A stretch of 8,182 bases of DNA from Candidatus Omnitrophota bacterium (GTDB taxonomy: Bacteria; Omnitrophota; 4484-213): contig DAOWKH010000091.1 in assembly GCA_030639955.1 (NCBI GenBank), forward strand, positions 1 to 8,182. The letters are read 5' to 3'. Positions 1 to 6,772 of the stretch are shown here, in pieces. The notes under the pieces were generated by a model. That model did no database searches, was not told the DNA's origin, and saw only the letters and a program-made list of their open reading frames with translations. A program made the translations under genes and the position numbers. Position 1 is the first letter of the stretch. Each line of letters begins with the position of its first letter.

Positions 1-412
1 GAGCACCGGCTAAAGGCTGGATAGTAAAAGCGTCCATAGCGGTAATTTCGCAGAGTAATTTTTCGGTCTGATAGATGACTTCAAGGCAGCCCTGAGTCAG
101 CATCCCCTCTCCAAGCTGAGCAAGAAGAGGGTGCAATTCCAAAAACCCCTCTAATTTGGCAATTTTCTCGGTAAACTTGGGGTTATATTTCATTGTGCAC
201 GAACCAAGGGGATAAAAATTTGTGTCTATACAGAAATTCTTCCTGGACAAGTTTGTATAGTGCCGCACCACATCCAACTCGGAAACTTCAGGAAGATGCG
301 GTTCTTTTTTCCGGCGATACTTCTTGGGAAATTCCGCTTCTAAAGGCACACCGCTTTCAGGTAGCTTTACCCCCCGTCGCCCGGCTATGCTCTTTTCAAA
401 AATCAATTGCAT
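1..412 (-). CDS. gcvPB: Glycine dehydrogenase (decarboxylating) subunit 2, N-terminal part, cut by left edge
   Basis: This is the second subunit of the split P protein of the glycine cleavage system. With GcvPA it decarboxylates glycine on pyridoxal phosphate and passes the aminomethyl group to lipoyl-GcvH in the cytoplasm. The open frame starts at an ATG (410-412) and runs off the window after 137 codons without a stop. The N-terminus MQLIFEKSIAGRRG, the segment FYPLGSCTMKYNP (about residues 66-78) and the stretch LHPLLAQLGEGMLTQG (about 93-108) are typical of GcvPB. The PLP lysine lies in the missing part. The start overlaps the end of gcvPA by 10 nt (shared ATGCAATTGA). A GAGG ribosome-binding site at 420-423 sits 7 nt upstream of the ATG. 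Identity is secure; whether the missing two thirds are intact cannot be judged here. Confidence 0.95.
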   Translation of the reverse strand, partial: MQLIFEKSIAGRRGVKLPESGVPLEAEFPKKYRRKKEPHLPEVSELDVVRHYTNLSRKNFCIDTNFYPLGSCTMKYNPKFTEKIAKLEGFLELHPLLAQLGEGMLTQGCLEVIYQTEKLLCEITAMDAFTIQPLAGA

Positions 413-1740
413 AGAATTTCCTCTAAACCCTCGGCGAATTTTACTATCTCCTGTTTTGTCCTCTTTTCTGTAACCGCAACCAAAAGACAATTGTCCATAG
501 CTTTATAAAATCTGCTTAGCGGGAAACCTCCTGCAAATCCTTGAGCAACCATTTTCCCAACAACCTCTTCGGCGTTCATAGATAGAAAAAGCACAAATTC
601 ATTGAAGGTCGGAGAACCTGATTCAACCTCAACTCCGGGGAGCTTAGCAAAAATGGTCTTGGCAAATTCACTCTTTCCGTAATTGAGTCCGGCGAGTTCC
701 TTTAAGCCCTGTTTTCCCAACAGCGAAAGATAAATAATCGCTCTTAAGGCGCACAAAGATTCGTTGGAACATATATTTGATGTTGCCTTTTCTCTTCTTA
801 TATGCTGTTCGCGCGTCTGCAGGGTAAGCACAAAGCCTCGCTTGCCCTCCTTATCGCTGGTCGCGCCAACAATCCTGCCCGGCATCTTGCGCAGATATTC
901 TTTCTTTGCGGCTATAAATCCCAGATAGGGACCGCCAAAAGAAAGCGGGATTCCCAAGCTCTGCCCTTCACCGGTTGCGATGTCAACCCCCATTTCGCCC
1001 GGGGATTTCAACATTCCCAGGGCTATCGGATAAACTGATTGTATTGCCAAAGCACCAAGTTCATGGGTTTTTTTAATAATATCTGAATGGTCATCGATGA
1101 CGCCAAAAAAATTCGGATTCTGCAAGATTACGGCTGCGGTTTTATGGTCTAATAATCTATAAATATCTTCCCGCGAGCTCTGCCCCCCGATAACCGGGGT
1201 TTGCACAAACTCAAGCCCAAGATTTGCTGTGTGAGTTCTCAGCATCGACTGATAGATAGGGTTTACGCCGCTATCTACGACTATCTTTTTTCTTCCGCTG
1301 AGCCGAATAGCCATCATTGTCGCTTCATAAAGGGCTGTGCCTCCATCATAAAGAGAGGCATTAGCTATATCAAGCCCCAGTAATTCGCATATCACGCTCT
1401 GATATTCAAAAATTGCCTGCAGCCAACCCTGGGAGCACTCTGGCTGATAGGGGGTATAGCCGGTGTAGAATTCAGCCCGCTCTACTAAGGCATCAACTGC
1501 CGCCGGTATATAGTGGTCGTAAAAACCGGCACCGATAAAATTGGTTAAATGGGTAGCATTTTTTGCGGCGAGTTTTCTAAAATGTTCGATAACCTCAAAC
1601 TCGGATTTACTTTCGGGTATATCAAACAAGCGCGCCCTTAATTCTGGCTTTATATCTTTAAACAGGTCTTCTGTTTCAGAAACCCCGATGGCTCTGAGCA
1701 TTGCCTTGGTTTCTTGTGCAGTATGAGGAATATAACTCAT
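403..1740 (-). CDS. gcvPA: Glycine dehydrogenase (decarboxylating) subunit 1
   Basis: This is the first subunit of the two-subunit glycine decarboxylase (P protein), acting with GcvPB on glycine and lipoyl-GcvH. It has 445 residues, the usual length for the family, and looks complete. Recognisable segments are the N-terminal YIPHT, FIGAGFYDHYIPAAVD (about residues 68-83), YTPYQPECSQGWLQA (95-109), YDGGTALYEA (131-140), SFGGPYLGF (267-275) and the block REQHIRREKATSNICSN (310-326). In this family the PLP-binding lysine is on the partner subunit, so its absence here is expected. The start is an ATG with a GAGGG ribosome-binding site 7 nt upstream, just beyond the hairpin that separates it from gcvH. 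The stop is buried in the start of gcvPB, which suggests coupled translation and 1:1 production of the two subunits. Confidence 0.97.
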   Translation of the reverse strand: MSYIPHTAQETKAMLRAIGVSETEDLFKDIKPELRARLFDIPESKSEFEVIEHFRKLAAKNATHLTNFIGAGFYDHYIPAAVDALVERAEFYTGYTPYQPECSQGWLQAIFEYQSVICELLGLDIANASLYDGGTALYEATMMAIRLSGRKKIVVDSGVNPIYQSMLRTHTANLGLEFVQTPVIGGQSSREDIYRLLDHKTAAVILQNPNFFGVIDDHSDIIKKTHELGALAIQSVYPIALGMLKSPGEMGVDIATGEGQSLGIPLSFGGPYLGFIAAKKEYLRKMPGRIVGATSDKEGKRGFVLTLQTREQHIRREKATSNICSNESLCALRAIIYLSLLGKQGLKELAGLNYGKSEFAKTIFAKLPGVEVESGSPTFNEFVLFLSMNAEEVVGKMVAQGFAGGFPLSRFYKAMDNCLLVAVTEKRTKQEIVKFAEGLEEILCN

Positions 1741-1748
1741 TTAGAGTA

Positions 1749-1781
1749 CCCTCACTTCCACATCGGAAGTGGAAGTGGGTG
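1749..1781 (-). repeat. Hairpin in the gcvH-gcvPA intergenic gap, beside the gcvPA ribosome-binding site
   Basis: This is the only real intergenic gap in the window (1741-1781, 41 nt). CACTTCCA at 1753-1760 is the exact reverse complement of TGGAAGTG at 1770-1777, leaving a 9-nt loop. The pairing extends outward through a G-T pair (1752/1778) and a C-G pair (1751/1779). A competing 7-bp pairing (1753-1759 with 1765-1771) uses the same left arm because GGAAGT is tandemly duplicated at 1765-1776. On the mRNA, the gcvPA Shine-Dalgarno GAGGG directly adjoins and partly overlaps the 3' arm of the stem. It lacks a U tract, so it does not look like an intrinsic terminator. A role in translation control, mRNA processing or as a repeat remnant is inference. 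Confidence 0.6.
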
Positions 1782-2171
1782 TCATTCAGATAATTTTTTT
1801 ATATACTCACTATAAGCCGAAGCAGTTAATAAATTATTCTTTTCTTTTTCGTCTTCAATTTCAATAACTACAAACCAACCCTTTTCGTATGGAGATTGAT
1901 TGATGAACTCGGGTTTGTGGTTGAGTTCCTGGTTTACTTTGATTATTTTGCCGGAGAGAGGAGCGCAAATGTCTGAGGCCGCCTTCACCGATTCCACAGT
2001 GGCAAACTGCTTAAACTGCCTGCAGGGTTCTCCGATATCCGGACATTCCACAAAGACAATGTCTCCCAATGAAGACTGAGCATAATCAGTAATTCCTAAT
2101 CTGGCAAGATTACCTTCTACCTTTACCCATTCGTGTTCTTTTGTATAAAGAAGATTATCTGGTATATTCAT
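1782..2171 (-). CDS. gcvH: Glycine cleavage system H protein (lipoyl carrier)
   Basis: GcvH is the small lipoyl carrier that shuttles the aminomethyl group from P protein to T protein and is then reoxidised by Lpd. It has 129 residues, normal for the family. The N-terminal YTKEHEWV (about residues 9-16), GITDYAQSSLGDIVFVE (26-42) and the lipoylation site ESVKAAS with Lys63 are all present. So is the C-terminal SPYEKGWFVVIE block (93-104). The ATG overlaps the gcvT stop by one base (TAATG), and a strong AGGGGAG ribosome-binding site (2179-2185) lies 7 nt upstream, inside gcvT. This is the strongest such site among the glycine cleavage genes here, which fits the need for excess H protein. No lipoyl synthase or lipoate ligase is encoded in the window, so the lipoylation enzyme must lie elsewhere. 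Confidence 0.97.
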   Translation of the reverse strand: MNIPDNLLYTKEHEWVKVEGNLARLGITDYAQSSLGDIVFVECPDIGEPCRQFKQFATVESVKAASDICAPLSGKIIKVNQELNHKPEFINQSPYEKGWFVVIEIEDEKEKNNLLTASAYSEYIKKLSE

Positions 2172-3289
2172 TATTTCTCTCCCCTGACCGAACCTTGTTT
2201 ATAGAATGGTTTATCTACTATCGTAGCTTCTATTTCTACACTCCCTTGTTTAATGGTAATCTGAGTTCCTGAGTTATTATATGCCGACTCAATGTATCCC
2301 ATTCCAATGCCGCGGGAAAGGGATGGCGAAAAAGAACCACTTGTTACAACTCCAACTTCTTTCCCTGCCGAATATATCTTATAACCCTGTCTGGGAGCGC
2401 GACACGAATCGGCAATAAAATAGGAAAGTTTCCTTTTCGCATCCTCTTTTCTCTTTTTTATAAGCGCATCTTTACCGATAAAGTCTTTATTAAAATCAAC
2501 AAATCTTTTAAGCCCTGCTTGTTCGGGGGTAGTATCTCTATTTATATCCTGACCATATAACGGCAAGCCCATTTCTAACCTGAGCGTATCTCTGGCGCCT
2601 AAGCCGGCCGGCCTGACTCGAGCGTCTTTTAGTAAAACCCCCCAGAGCTCCTCTACATTCTCATTGCTTAAATATAGCTCATATCCCAGTTCACCGGTGT
2701 ATCCGGTGCGACTTATTATATTCTTCTCACCCAAAAGCGAAAAATATCCAAACCTATAATAGCCAAGTCGGGATATATCTTCTCCGACAATTTCTTTCAG
2801 AATATCACCTGAAAGCGGACCTTGCAAGTCAAGTTTCCCTAACCTACCCGATGCATTCTCAAGTTTACAATCTCCTGATAAGCGGGCTCTCAAATGTGCC
2901 TCATCGGCATCTATATTGGCCGCATTCACTACGAGCATCCATTGCTCCTCTTTTATTTTATAGATTAGAATATCATCTATTATTCCTCCATTCTCATTGA
3001 GCATAAACCCGTAACGGCAACTGTTAGACAGCATCCTGGTTAAATTAACTGTGATTATTTTCTCAAGATTACTTTTATCGGCTTGGCCATAAATGATAAA
3101 CTCTCCCATATGACATATATCAAAAAGCGAACAGGAGCTGCGCGTCCAATTGTGCTCGGCGATAATACCTTTATATTGGATGGGCATAAGCCAACCGCTA
3201 AAGGGAGCAAGTTGCGCTCCTAGGGCTCTGTGCGCGTTAATCAAGGGGGTTGTTTTTAATTCTATATCCTTAAAGCGCAGATTCAGCAT
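2171..3289 (-). CDS. gcvT: Glycine cleavage system T protein (aminomethyltransferase)
   Basis: GcvT moves the methylene group from aminomethyl-lipoyl-GcvH to tetrahydrofolate, releasing ammonia and forming 5,10-methylene-THF. From the ATG chosen here it is 372 residues, the usual size. Visible family motifs are PFSGWLMPIQY (about residues 29-39), LFDICHMGE near 55-63, NGGIIDDILIYK with the conserved Asp pair at 105-106 (one corresponds to the folate-site catalytic Asp), RTGYTGELGYE (194-204) and GLGARDTLRLEMG (229-241). The C-terminal barrel retains GVVTSGSFSPSL. The frame can be extended to a TTG at 3302-3304, but the GAGG ribosome-binding site (3299-3302) overlaps that TTG and sits 9 nt before the ATG at 3287-3289, so the ATG is preferred. 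It overlaps the end of lpdA by 20 nt and ends on the gcvH start. Confidence 0.95.
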   Translation of the reverse strand: MLNLRFKDIELKTTPLINAHRALGAQLAPFSGWLMPIQYKGIIAEHNWTRSSCSLFDICHMGEFIIYGQADKSNLEKIITVNLTRMLSNSCRYGFMLNENGGIIDDILIYKIKEEQWMLVVNAANIDADEAHLRARLSGDCKLENASGRLGKLDLQGPLSGDILKEIVGEDISRLGYYRFGYFSLLGEKNIISRTGYTGELGYELYLSNENVEELWGVLLKDARVRPAGLGARDTLRLEMGLPLYGQDINRDTTPEQAGLKRFVDFNKDFIGKDALIKKRKEDAKRKLSYFIADSCRAPRQGYKIYSAGKEVGVVTSGSFSPSLSRGIGMGYIESAYNNSGTQITIKQGSVEIEATIVDKPFYKQGSVRGEK

Positions 3290-4565
3290 CCGATATTGCC
3301 TCAAAAATAGCTTCGGGAAGTGTGGGATGGGCTACAACCATTCTTCTGATTTCTTTAGTATCCTTTCCGAGAAGGGCTTGCACCACTGCAATCAGGCTCG
3401 ATGCCTGTGGCCCAATAATCGAAGCCCCAACAAGCTTTCCAGCACTGACATACACCTTTACAAAACCATCTGTTTCGCCCATAGTAGACGCCTTGCCATT
3501 TGCTATAAAAGGAAATTTCCCGGCTTTCCCCTCTTTTTTTCCGACACTGGCTATTTCAGGTATACTAAAGATACAATTCGGCACATTGCTGTAATTCATC
3601 TTCCGTTTCTCTCCCATAATATTTTCTGCGGCGACAATCCCTTCAGAAATAGCTACATGCGCCAATAATAATCTCCCGTTCACATCGCCTACGGCATATA
3701 TACCCCTAACACTTGTTTTCATCAACAAATCTGTATTTATACCCTGCTCATCAAATTCAATCCCAATCTTATTGAGTTCCTCCTCATTAAAATTCGGCTG
3801 CCTTCCCACAGCCAAGAGCACTTTATCGGCCTTTAGCTTGATAGCGCAGGAATCTGTGTTTGTCAAAATATCTATTCCGGCTCTCTTCATAAGACGAGTG
3901 ATTTCTTCCGAGATTTCCTGCTCCTCTGTATCCAAAATACGGGGAAGCTTCTCTATTAGACAAACCTTAGTTCCTAAGGCATTAAATATGCAGGCGAACT
4001 CAAGACCAATATAACCCCCGCCGATAATTAAAAGCTCTTTCGGGATCTCCTCTAACTCAAGGATGTTTTCGCTGTTAATTATGTCTTTATCATCAGCAAT
4101 GGATTGCGGCCTTATTGGTTTAGCGCCGGTTGCAATTATGATGCTTCTCGCATCTAATAGCTGATTCATTTTCTTTTTCTCTTTATCATCGTAAACGAGC
4201 ACTTTCCCGGGCTCATCAATACAGCCAAAACCCTTGACTACCTCAACACCATTGCTTGCCAATATACTTTCTATTCCTTTTACAGATCTTTTCACCCGGT
4301 TCTTCATCCAGGCTTTTATTTTAAGCGCATCATAGGAAACCCTTTCGACAGCTATCCCCAACTTCTGCGATTTTTTTAGAGCGGAAATCGATTTAGCTAT
4401 TGAAACCAGGACCTTTGTAGGGATACATCCCGTATTAGCGCAAACCCCTCCCAGCCATCTTCTTTCTACAATACAGGCCTTTCCGCCGCGCTGAGCAATG
4501 CGTACCGCCGCGCTATATCCTCCCGGCCCGCCGCCGATAATAACCGCATCAAATTTTTTTAACAT
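3270..4565 (-). CDS. lpdA: Dihydrolipoamide dehydrogenase (glycine cleavage L protein), compact form
   Basis: This flavoprotein reoxidises dihydrolipoyl-GcvH and reduces NAD+ (or the reverse). FAD-binding GGGPGG (residues 11-16), the redox disulfide C42-ANTG-C47 followed by IPTK, the NAD-binding IGGGYIGLE (181-189), the FAD-contacting AVGD (291-294) and the C-terminal catalytic HPTLPE (His413, Glu418) are all present. Glu205, at the end of the second strand of the nucleotide domain, favours NAD over NADP. At 431 residues it is some 30 shorter than usual Lpd (about 460-475). By comparison with the family, the missing material is in the NAD domain between residues about 230 and 250 and near residues 340-352. 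The frame is continuous, so this is not a frameshift. The ATG lies within the end of nfnB (17-nt overlap) and has no good ribosome-binding site, which suggests coupled translation. Another flavoprotein disulfide reductase is possible, but the following gcvTH genes argue for L protein. Confidence 0.92.
   Translation of the reverse strand: MLKKFDAVIIGGGPGGYSAAVRIAQRGGKACIVERRWLGGVCANTGCIPTKVLVSIAKSISALKKSQKLGIAVERVSYDALKIKAWMKNRVKRSVKGIESILASNGVEVVKGFGCIDEPGKVLVYDDKEKKKMNQLLDARSIIIATGAKPIRPQSIADDKDIINSENILELEEIPKELLIIGGGYIGLEFACIFNALGTKVCLIEKLPRILDTEEQEISEEITRLMKRAGIDILTNTDSCAIKLKADKVLLAVGRQPNFNEEELNKIGIEFDEQGINTDLLMKTSVRGIYAVGDVNGRLLLAHVAISEGIVAAENIMGEKRKMNYSNVPNCIFSIPEIASVGKKEGKAGKFPFIANGKASTMGETDGFVKVYVSAGKLVGASIIGPQASSLIAVVQALLGKDTKEIRRMVVAHPTLPEAIFEAISDAESAL
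3299..3302 (-). promoter_or_regulatory. Ribosome-binding site that decides the gcvT start
   Basis: On the minus strand TTGAGG is followed after 9 nt by ATG (3287-3289). The GAGG is a reasonable Shine-Dalgarno match for that ATG. It overlaps the upstream in-frame TTG, which would add only five residues (MRQYR) not expected in the family. No ribosome-binding site was seen for the TTG itself. Confidence 0.6.
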
Positions 4566-5979
4566 AGCTATCTATGGCTAAAGCCGCTCTCTTTGCCATC
4601 CCCATTGCCGCAATTACGGTTGCCGAGCCGCTAACAATGTCACCCCCGGCAAACACACCCTGTTTAGATGTCCTTCCCTCGACGTCAACCTTTATATACC
4701 CCTTTTCATTCAGCTCTAAATCCGGAACACTGCTGGTCAAAAGGGGATTTGCCCCAGTGCCGATGGCGATAATAAGCGTATCCAGATCAATAACAAAATT
4801 TGAGCCGGCGATGGGGACCGGTCGGCGTCTGCCCGAGGCGTCAGGTTCGCCGAGTTTCATCCTTAGACACTCTATAGCCCGCACATTTCTCTTCTCATCG
4901 CCGATAATCTTCATCGGCTGGGTCAGAAATCTAAAATTTATCCCTTCATCTATGGCATTTTTAAATTCTTCAGCTCGCGCAGGCATCTCTTCGTCGGAAC
5001 GGCGATAAACAATATAGACCTTCTCCGCACCCAATCGCAGGGCAGTGCGGGCAGAATCGAGGGCTACATCCCCCCCACCGACTACAGCTACTCTTCTGCC
5101 AACCCTGATCGGAGTGGCTATGCGGGGAAACAGATAGGCCTTCATCAGATTGACCCGGGTGAGAAATTCATTTGCCGAATAGACACCAATTAGATTCTCA
5201 CCGGCGATCCCCATAAATTCAGGCAGACCGGCGCCAATAGCAATATAGACCGCCTTAAACTCCTGACTAAAAAGTTCGTCAATTGTTTTTATCTTTCCGA
5301 TAACATAATCGGTTTTGACTTCTACGCCCAGATTTTTTACATACTCTATTTCCTGTCTGACAATTTCTTTAGGCAGGCGAAACCCGGGAATGCCGTAGGT
5401 CAATACCCCGCCGGGAAGATGCAGGGCTTCAAAGATGACTATATAATAACCCAATTTCGCCAACTCGCCGGCAACAGTGAGCCCGGCCGGGCCTGAACCA
5501 ACCACAGCGACCTTTGGTCGCTTGCAGTTGGCAGAACTGTATTTTTTCTGTTCTCTGTTTTCTGTAGACTGTAGACTGCCAAAATCGCTCCTGCGATTTT
5601 GGCTATCCCAATCCGCCACAAACCTTTCTAAATAGCCAATGGCAATAGGTTGGTTCTTCTGAGTAAGTATACAACTCTTTTCACACTGGTCTTCCTGGGG
5701 GCAGACCCTTCCGCAGATTGCCGGTAGACAATTTTTTTCTTTTAATATTTTTGCCGCGGCGGCAAAATTCTTCTCGGCAATCTTTCTGATAAACCCGGGG
5801 ATATCTATCCCCACCGGACAGCCAGCAACGCAGGGTTGGTCTGGGCACTGAAGGCACCTCTTTGCCTCGGCTACTGCCGTCTGTTGAGCATAACCCAGAG
5901 CAACCTCATTAAAATTGTGGCTCCGCTCCCGGGGAGACTGCTTGGGTATTTCCTGACGAGGGCTAATTTTGGGAGGCAT
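4549..5979 (-). CDS. nfnB: NfnB-like NADPH-dependent flavoprotein subunit (GltD/GltA family)
   Basis: This is the large subunit of an NfnAB-type ferredoxin:NADP oxidoreductase. In characterised enzymes it carries FAD and two [4Fe-4S] clusters and couples ferredoxin, NADPH and, through NfnA, NADH. It has 476 residues. The N-terminal iron-sulfur domain holds C42, C45, C50, C54 and C84, C89, C93, C99, C103. The FAD Rossmann motif is VVGSGPAGL (159-167). The NADPH motif VVGGGDVALDSAR (299-311) is followed by YRRSDEEMPAR (325-335), typical for the NADPH site of this family. FAGGDIVSGSATV (443-455) closes the second FAD contact. The linker at residues about 124-154 is unusually long and polar and is encoded by a palindrome plus heptamer repeats. 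The gene overlaps nfnA by 17 nt and has an AAGGAAG ribosome-binding site. No glutamate synthase large subunit is adjacent, so glutamate synthase is less likely. SudA (sulfide dehydrogenase) is a homologous alternative. Confidence 0.9.
   Translation of the reverse strand: MPPKISPRQEIPKQSPRERSHNFNEVALGYAQQTAVAEAKRCLQCPDQPCVAGCPVGIDIPGFIRKIAEKNFAAAAKILKEKNCLPAICGRVCPQEDQCEKSCILTQKNQPIAIGYLERFVADWDSQNRRSDFGSLQSTENREQKKYSSANCKRPKVAVVGSGPAGLTVAGELAKLGYYIVIFEALHLPGGVLTYGIPGFRLPKEIVRQEIEYVKNLGVEVKTDYVIGKIKTIDELFSQEFKAVYIAIGAGLPEFMGIAGENLIGVYSANEFLTRVNLMKAYLFPRIATPIRVGRRVAVVGGGDVALDSARTALRLGAEKVYIVYRRSDEEMPARAEEFKNAIDEGINFRFLTQPMKIIGDEKRNVRAIECLRMKLGEPDASGRRRPVPIAGSNFVIDLDTLIIAIGTGANPLLTSSVPDLELNEKGYIKVDVEGRTSKQGVFAGGDIVSGSATVIAAMGMAKRAALAIDSYVKKI
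5548..5578 (-). repeat. Heptanucleotide tandem repeat inside the nfnB linker
   Basis: Read on the plus strand, four 7-nt units of the form CTGTNNN lie in perfect phase: CTGTTCT (5548), CTGTTTT (5555), CTGTAGA (5562) and CTGTAGA (5569), followed by a fifth CTG (5576). The last two full units are identical. The tract is in frame within nfnB and encodes part of a low-complexity linker (about residues 134-144). Seven is not a multiple of three, so gain or loss of a unit would shift the nfnB frame. The neighbouring palindrome begins where the repeat ends. Confidence 0.65.
5578..5603 (-). repeat. Perfect 11-bp inverted repeat with 4-nt loop inside nfnB
   Basis: GCCAAAATCGC (5578-5588) and GCGATTTTGGC (5593-5603) are exact reverse complements separated by TCCT. 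The hairpin falls at residues 126-134 of NfnB, between the iron-sulfur domain and the FAD domain, where an insertion would be tolerated. It abuts the heptamer tract, so together they form a unit of roughly 60 nt. This resembles a small palindromic repeat inserted in frame, but copies elsewhere in the genome cannot be checked here. Confidence 0.7.
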
Positions 5980-6772
5980 AAACTTTCTCTTCCTTCTGAT
6001 ACATTTTTTGTCGAGCTATCAATTCTTCAAAATCTATCTGATGGGCGTCAAAATGCGGACCATCTACACAGGCAAATTTCATTTTGCCATCTACGCTAAC
6101 CCGGCAGGCTCCGCACATCCCGCTGCCATCTACCATCAAGGGATTCAGCCCTGCCCAGGTATCTATGTTCAAAGGGCGGGTCACCCTGGCGACCTCAGCC
6201 ATCATTATCGCCGGGCCAACCGTAAAAACTAAATTTACTTTCGCCCGTGTTAGCAATCTCTTAAGGCAATCAGTAACAAAACCTTTTTCTCCATACGAAC
6301 CGTCATCAGTGGTTATTAAAAGTTCTTTGCTTACCCTGCGCATTTCATCTTCAAAAATAAGCAATTCTTTTGTGCGGGCGCCGATAACAGAGATAACCTC
6401 ACTGCCGGCATCGTTATAGGCGCGGGCAATAGGATAAACACAGGCAATCCCTACGCCGCCGCCAATACAAACAACTCTACTTTTCTTTATAATATCCACA
6501 GGCCTGCCCAGCGGACCGCTTACCCCGGCGAGCTCATCGCCGGCCTTTTTTTGGGAAAGCAATTTGGTAGTCGCCCCTGCCTCCTGGGCAACAATGGTAA
6601 TAGTTCCCTTCTCGCGGTCAAAATCGGCGATGGTAAGCGGAATCCGCTCTCCATCGGCATCCACCCGCAGAATTACAAACTGCCCCGGCTCTGCCTTGCC
6701 GGCAATCTCCGGCAACTCCAAATCATAAAGAGTAGTTTCTTTATTTAACCTTTTTTTATGGAGAATCTTCAC
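5963..6772 (-). CDS. nfnA: NfnA-like NADH-binding FAD/[2Fe-2S] subunit (ferredoxin-NADP reductase fold)
   Basis: This is the small partner of NfnB. In the known enzyme it binds NADH, FAD and one [2Fe-2S] cluster and passes electrons to NfnB in the cytoplasm. It has 269 residues, close to the family size. The FAD domain carries AEPGQFVILR (about residues 27-36) and RIPLTI (43-48). The pyridine nucleotide domain carries VCIGGGVGIA (101-110). The cluster site is MVDGSGMCGACRV with C220, C223 and later C235 (FACVDGP). Asp215 fits the one-Asp, three-Cys ligation described for NfnA. PyrK is related but has a different cysteine spacing. The start is a GTG, the first possible one after an in-frame stop, with AAGGG 5 nt upstream. 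It lies 2 nt after the radical SAM gene and overlaps nfnB by 17 nt. Confidence 0.9.
   Translation of the reverse strand: MKILHKKRLNKETTLYDLELPEIAGKAEPGQFVILRVDADGERIPLTIADFDREKGTITIVAQEAGATTKLLSQKKAGDELAGVSGPLGRPVDIIKKSRVVCIGGGVGIACVYPIARAYNDAGSEVISVIGARTKELLIFEDEMRRVSKELLITTDDGSYGEKGFVTDCLKRLLTRAKVNLVFTVGPAIMMAEVARVTRPLNIDTWAGLNPLMVDGSGMCGACRVSVDGKMKFACVDGPHFDAHQIDFEELIARQKMYQKEEKVYASQN

Noticed and set aside
193..414. Plus-strand open frame of 73 codons, and similar plus-strand frames throughout (for example 802-1038, 3150-3668, 4574-5008, 6084-6419)
   Set aside because: They lie antisense to confidently identified genes, have no recognisable motifs and no consistent ribosome-binding sites.
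1751..1779. Intrinsic terminator between gcvH and gcvPA
   Set aside because: There is no U tract after the stem on the minus strand, and the downstream gene has a good ribosome-binding site and belongs to the same pathway.
1741..1781. Glycine riboswitch in front of a glycine cleavage gene
   Set aside because: The gap is only 41 nt and holds one hairpin, far too short for the glycine aptamer. Any such element would lie upstream of the operon, outside the window.
2604..2613. GCCGGCCGGC palindrome in gcvT
   Set aside because: It encodes the expected RPAGL segment of GcvT and is explained by codon choice.
3816..3878. Frameshift or assembly error explaining the short lpdA
   Set aside because: The frame is continuous on both sides with good family motifs, so an in-frame natural deletion is the simpler reading, although read mapping would settle it.
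5439..5621. Minus-strand 60-codon frame inside nfnB
   Set aside because: It overlaps nfnB in another frame and covers the repeat element; the nfnB frame continues unbroken through it with family motifs on both sides.
4549..6772. Glutamate synthase small subunit with partner
   Set aside because: No large glutamate synthase subunit is present, and the adjacent FAD/[2Fe-2S] subunit with DGSGMCGAC fits Nfn or Sud type complexes better.
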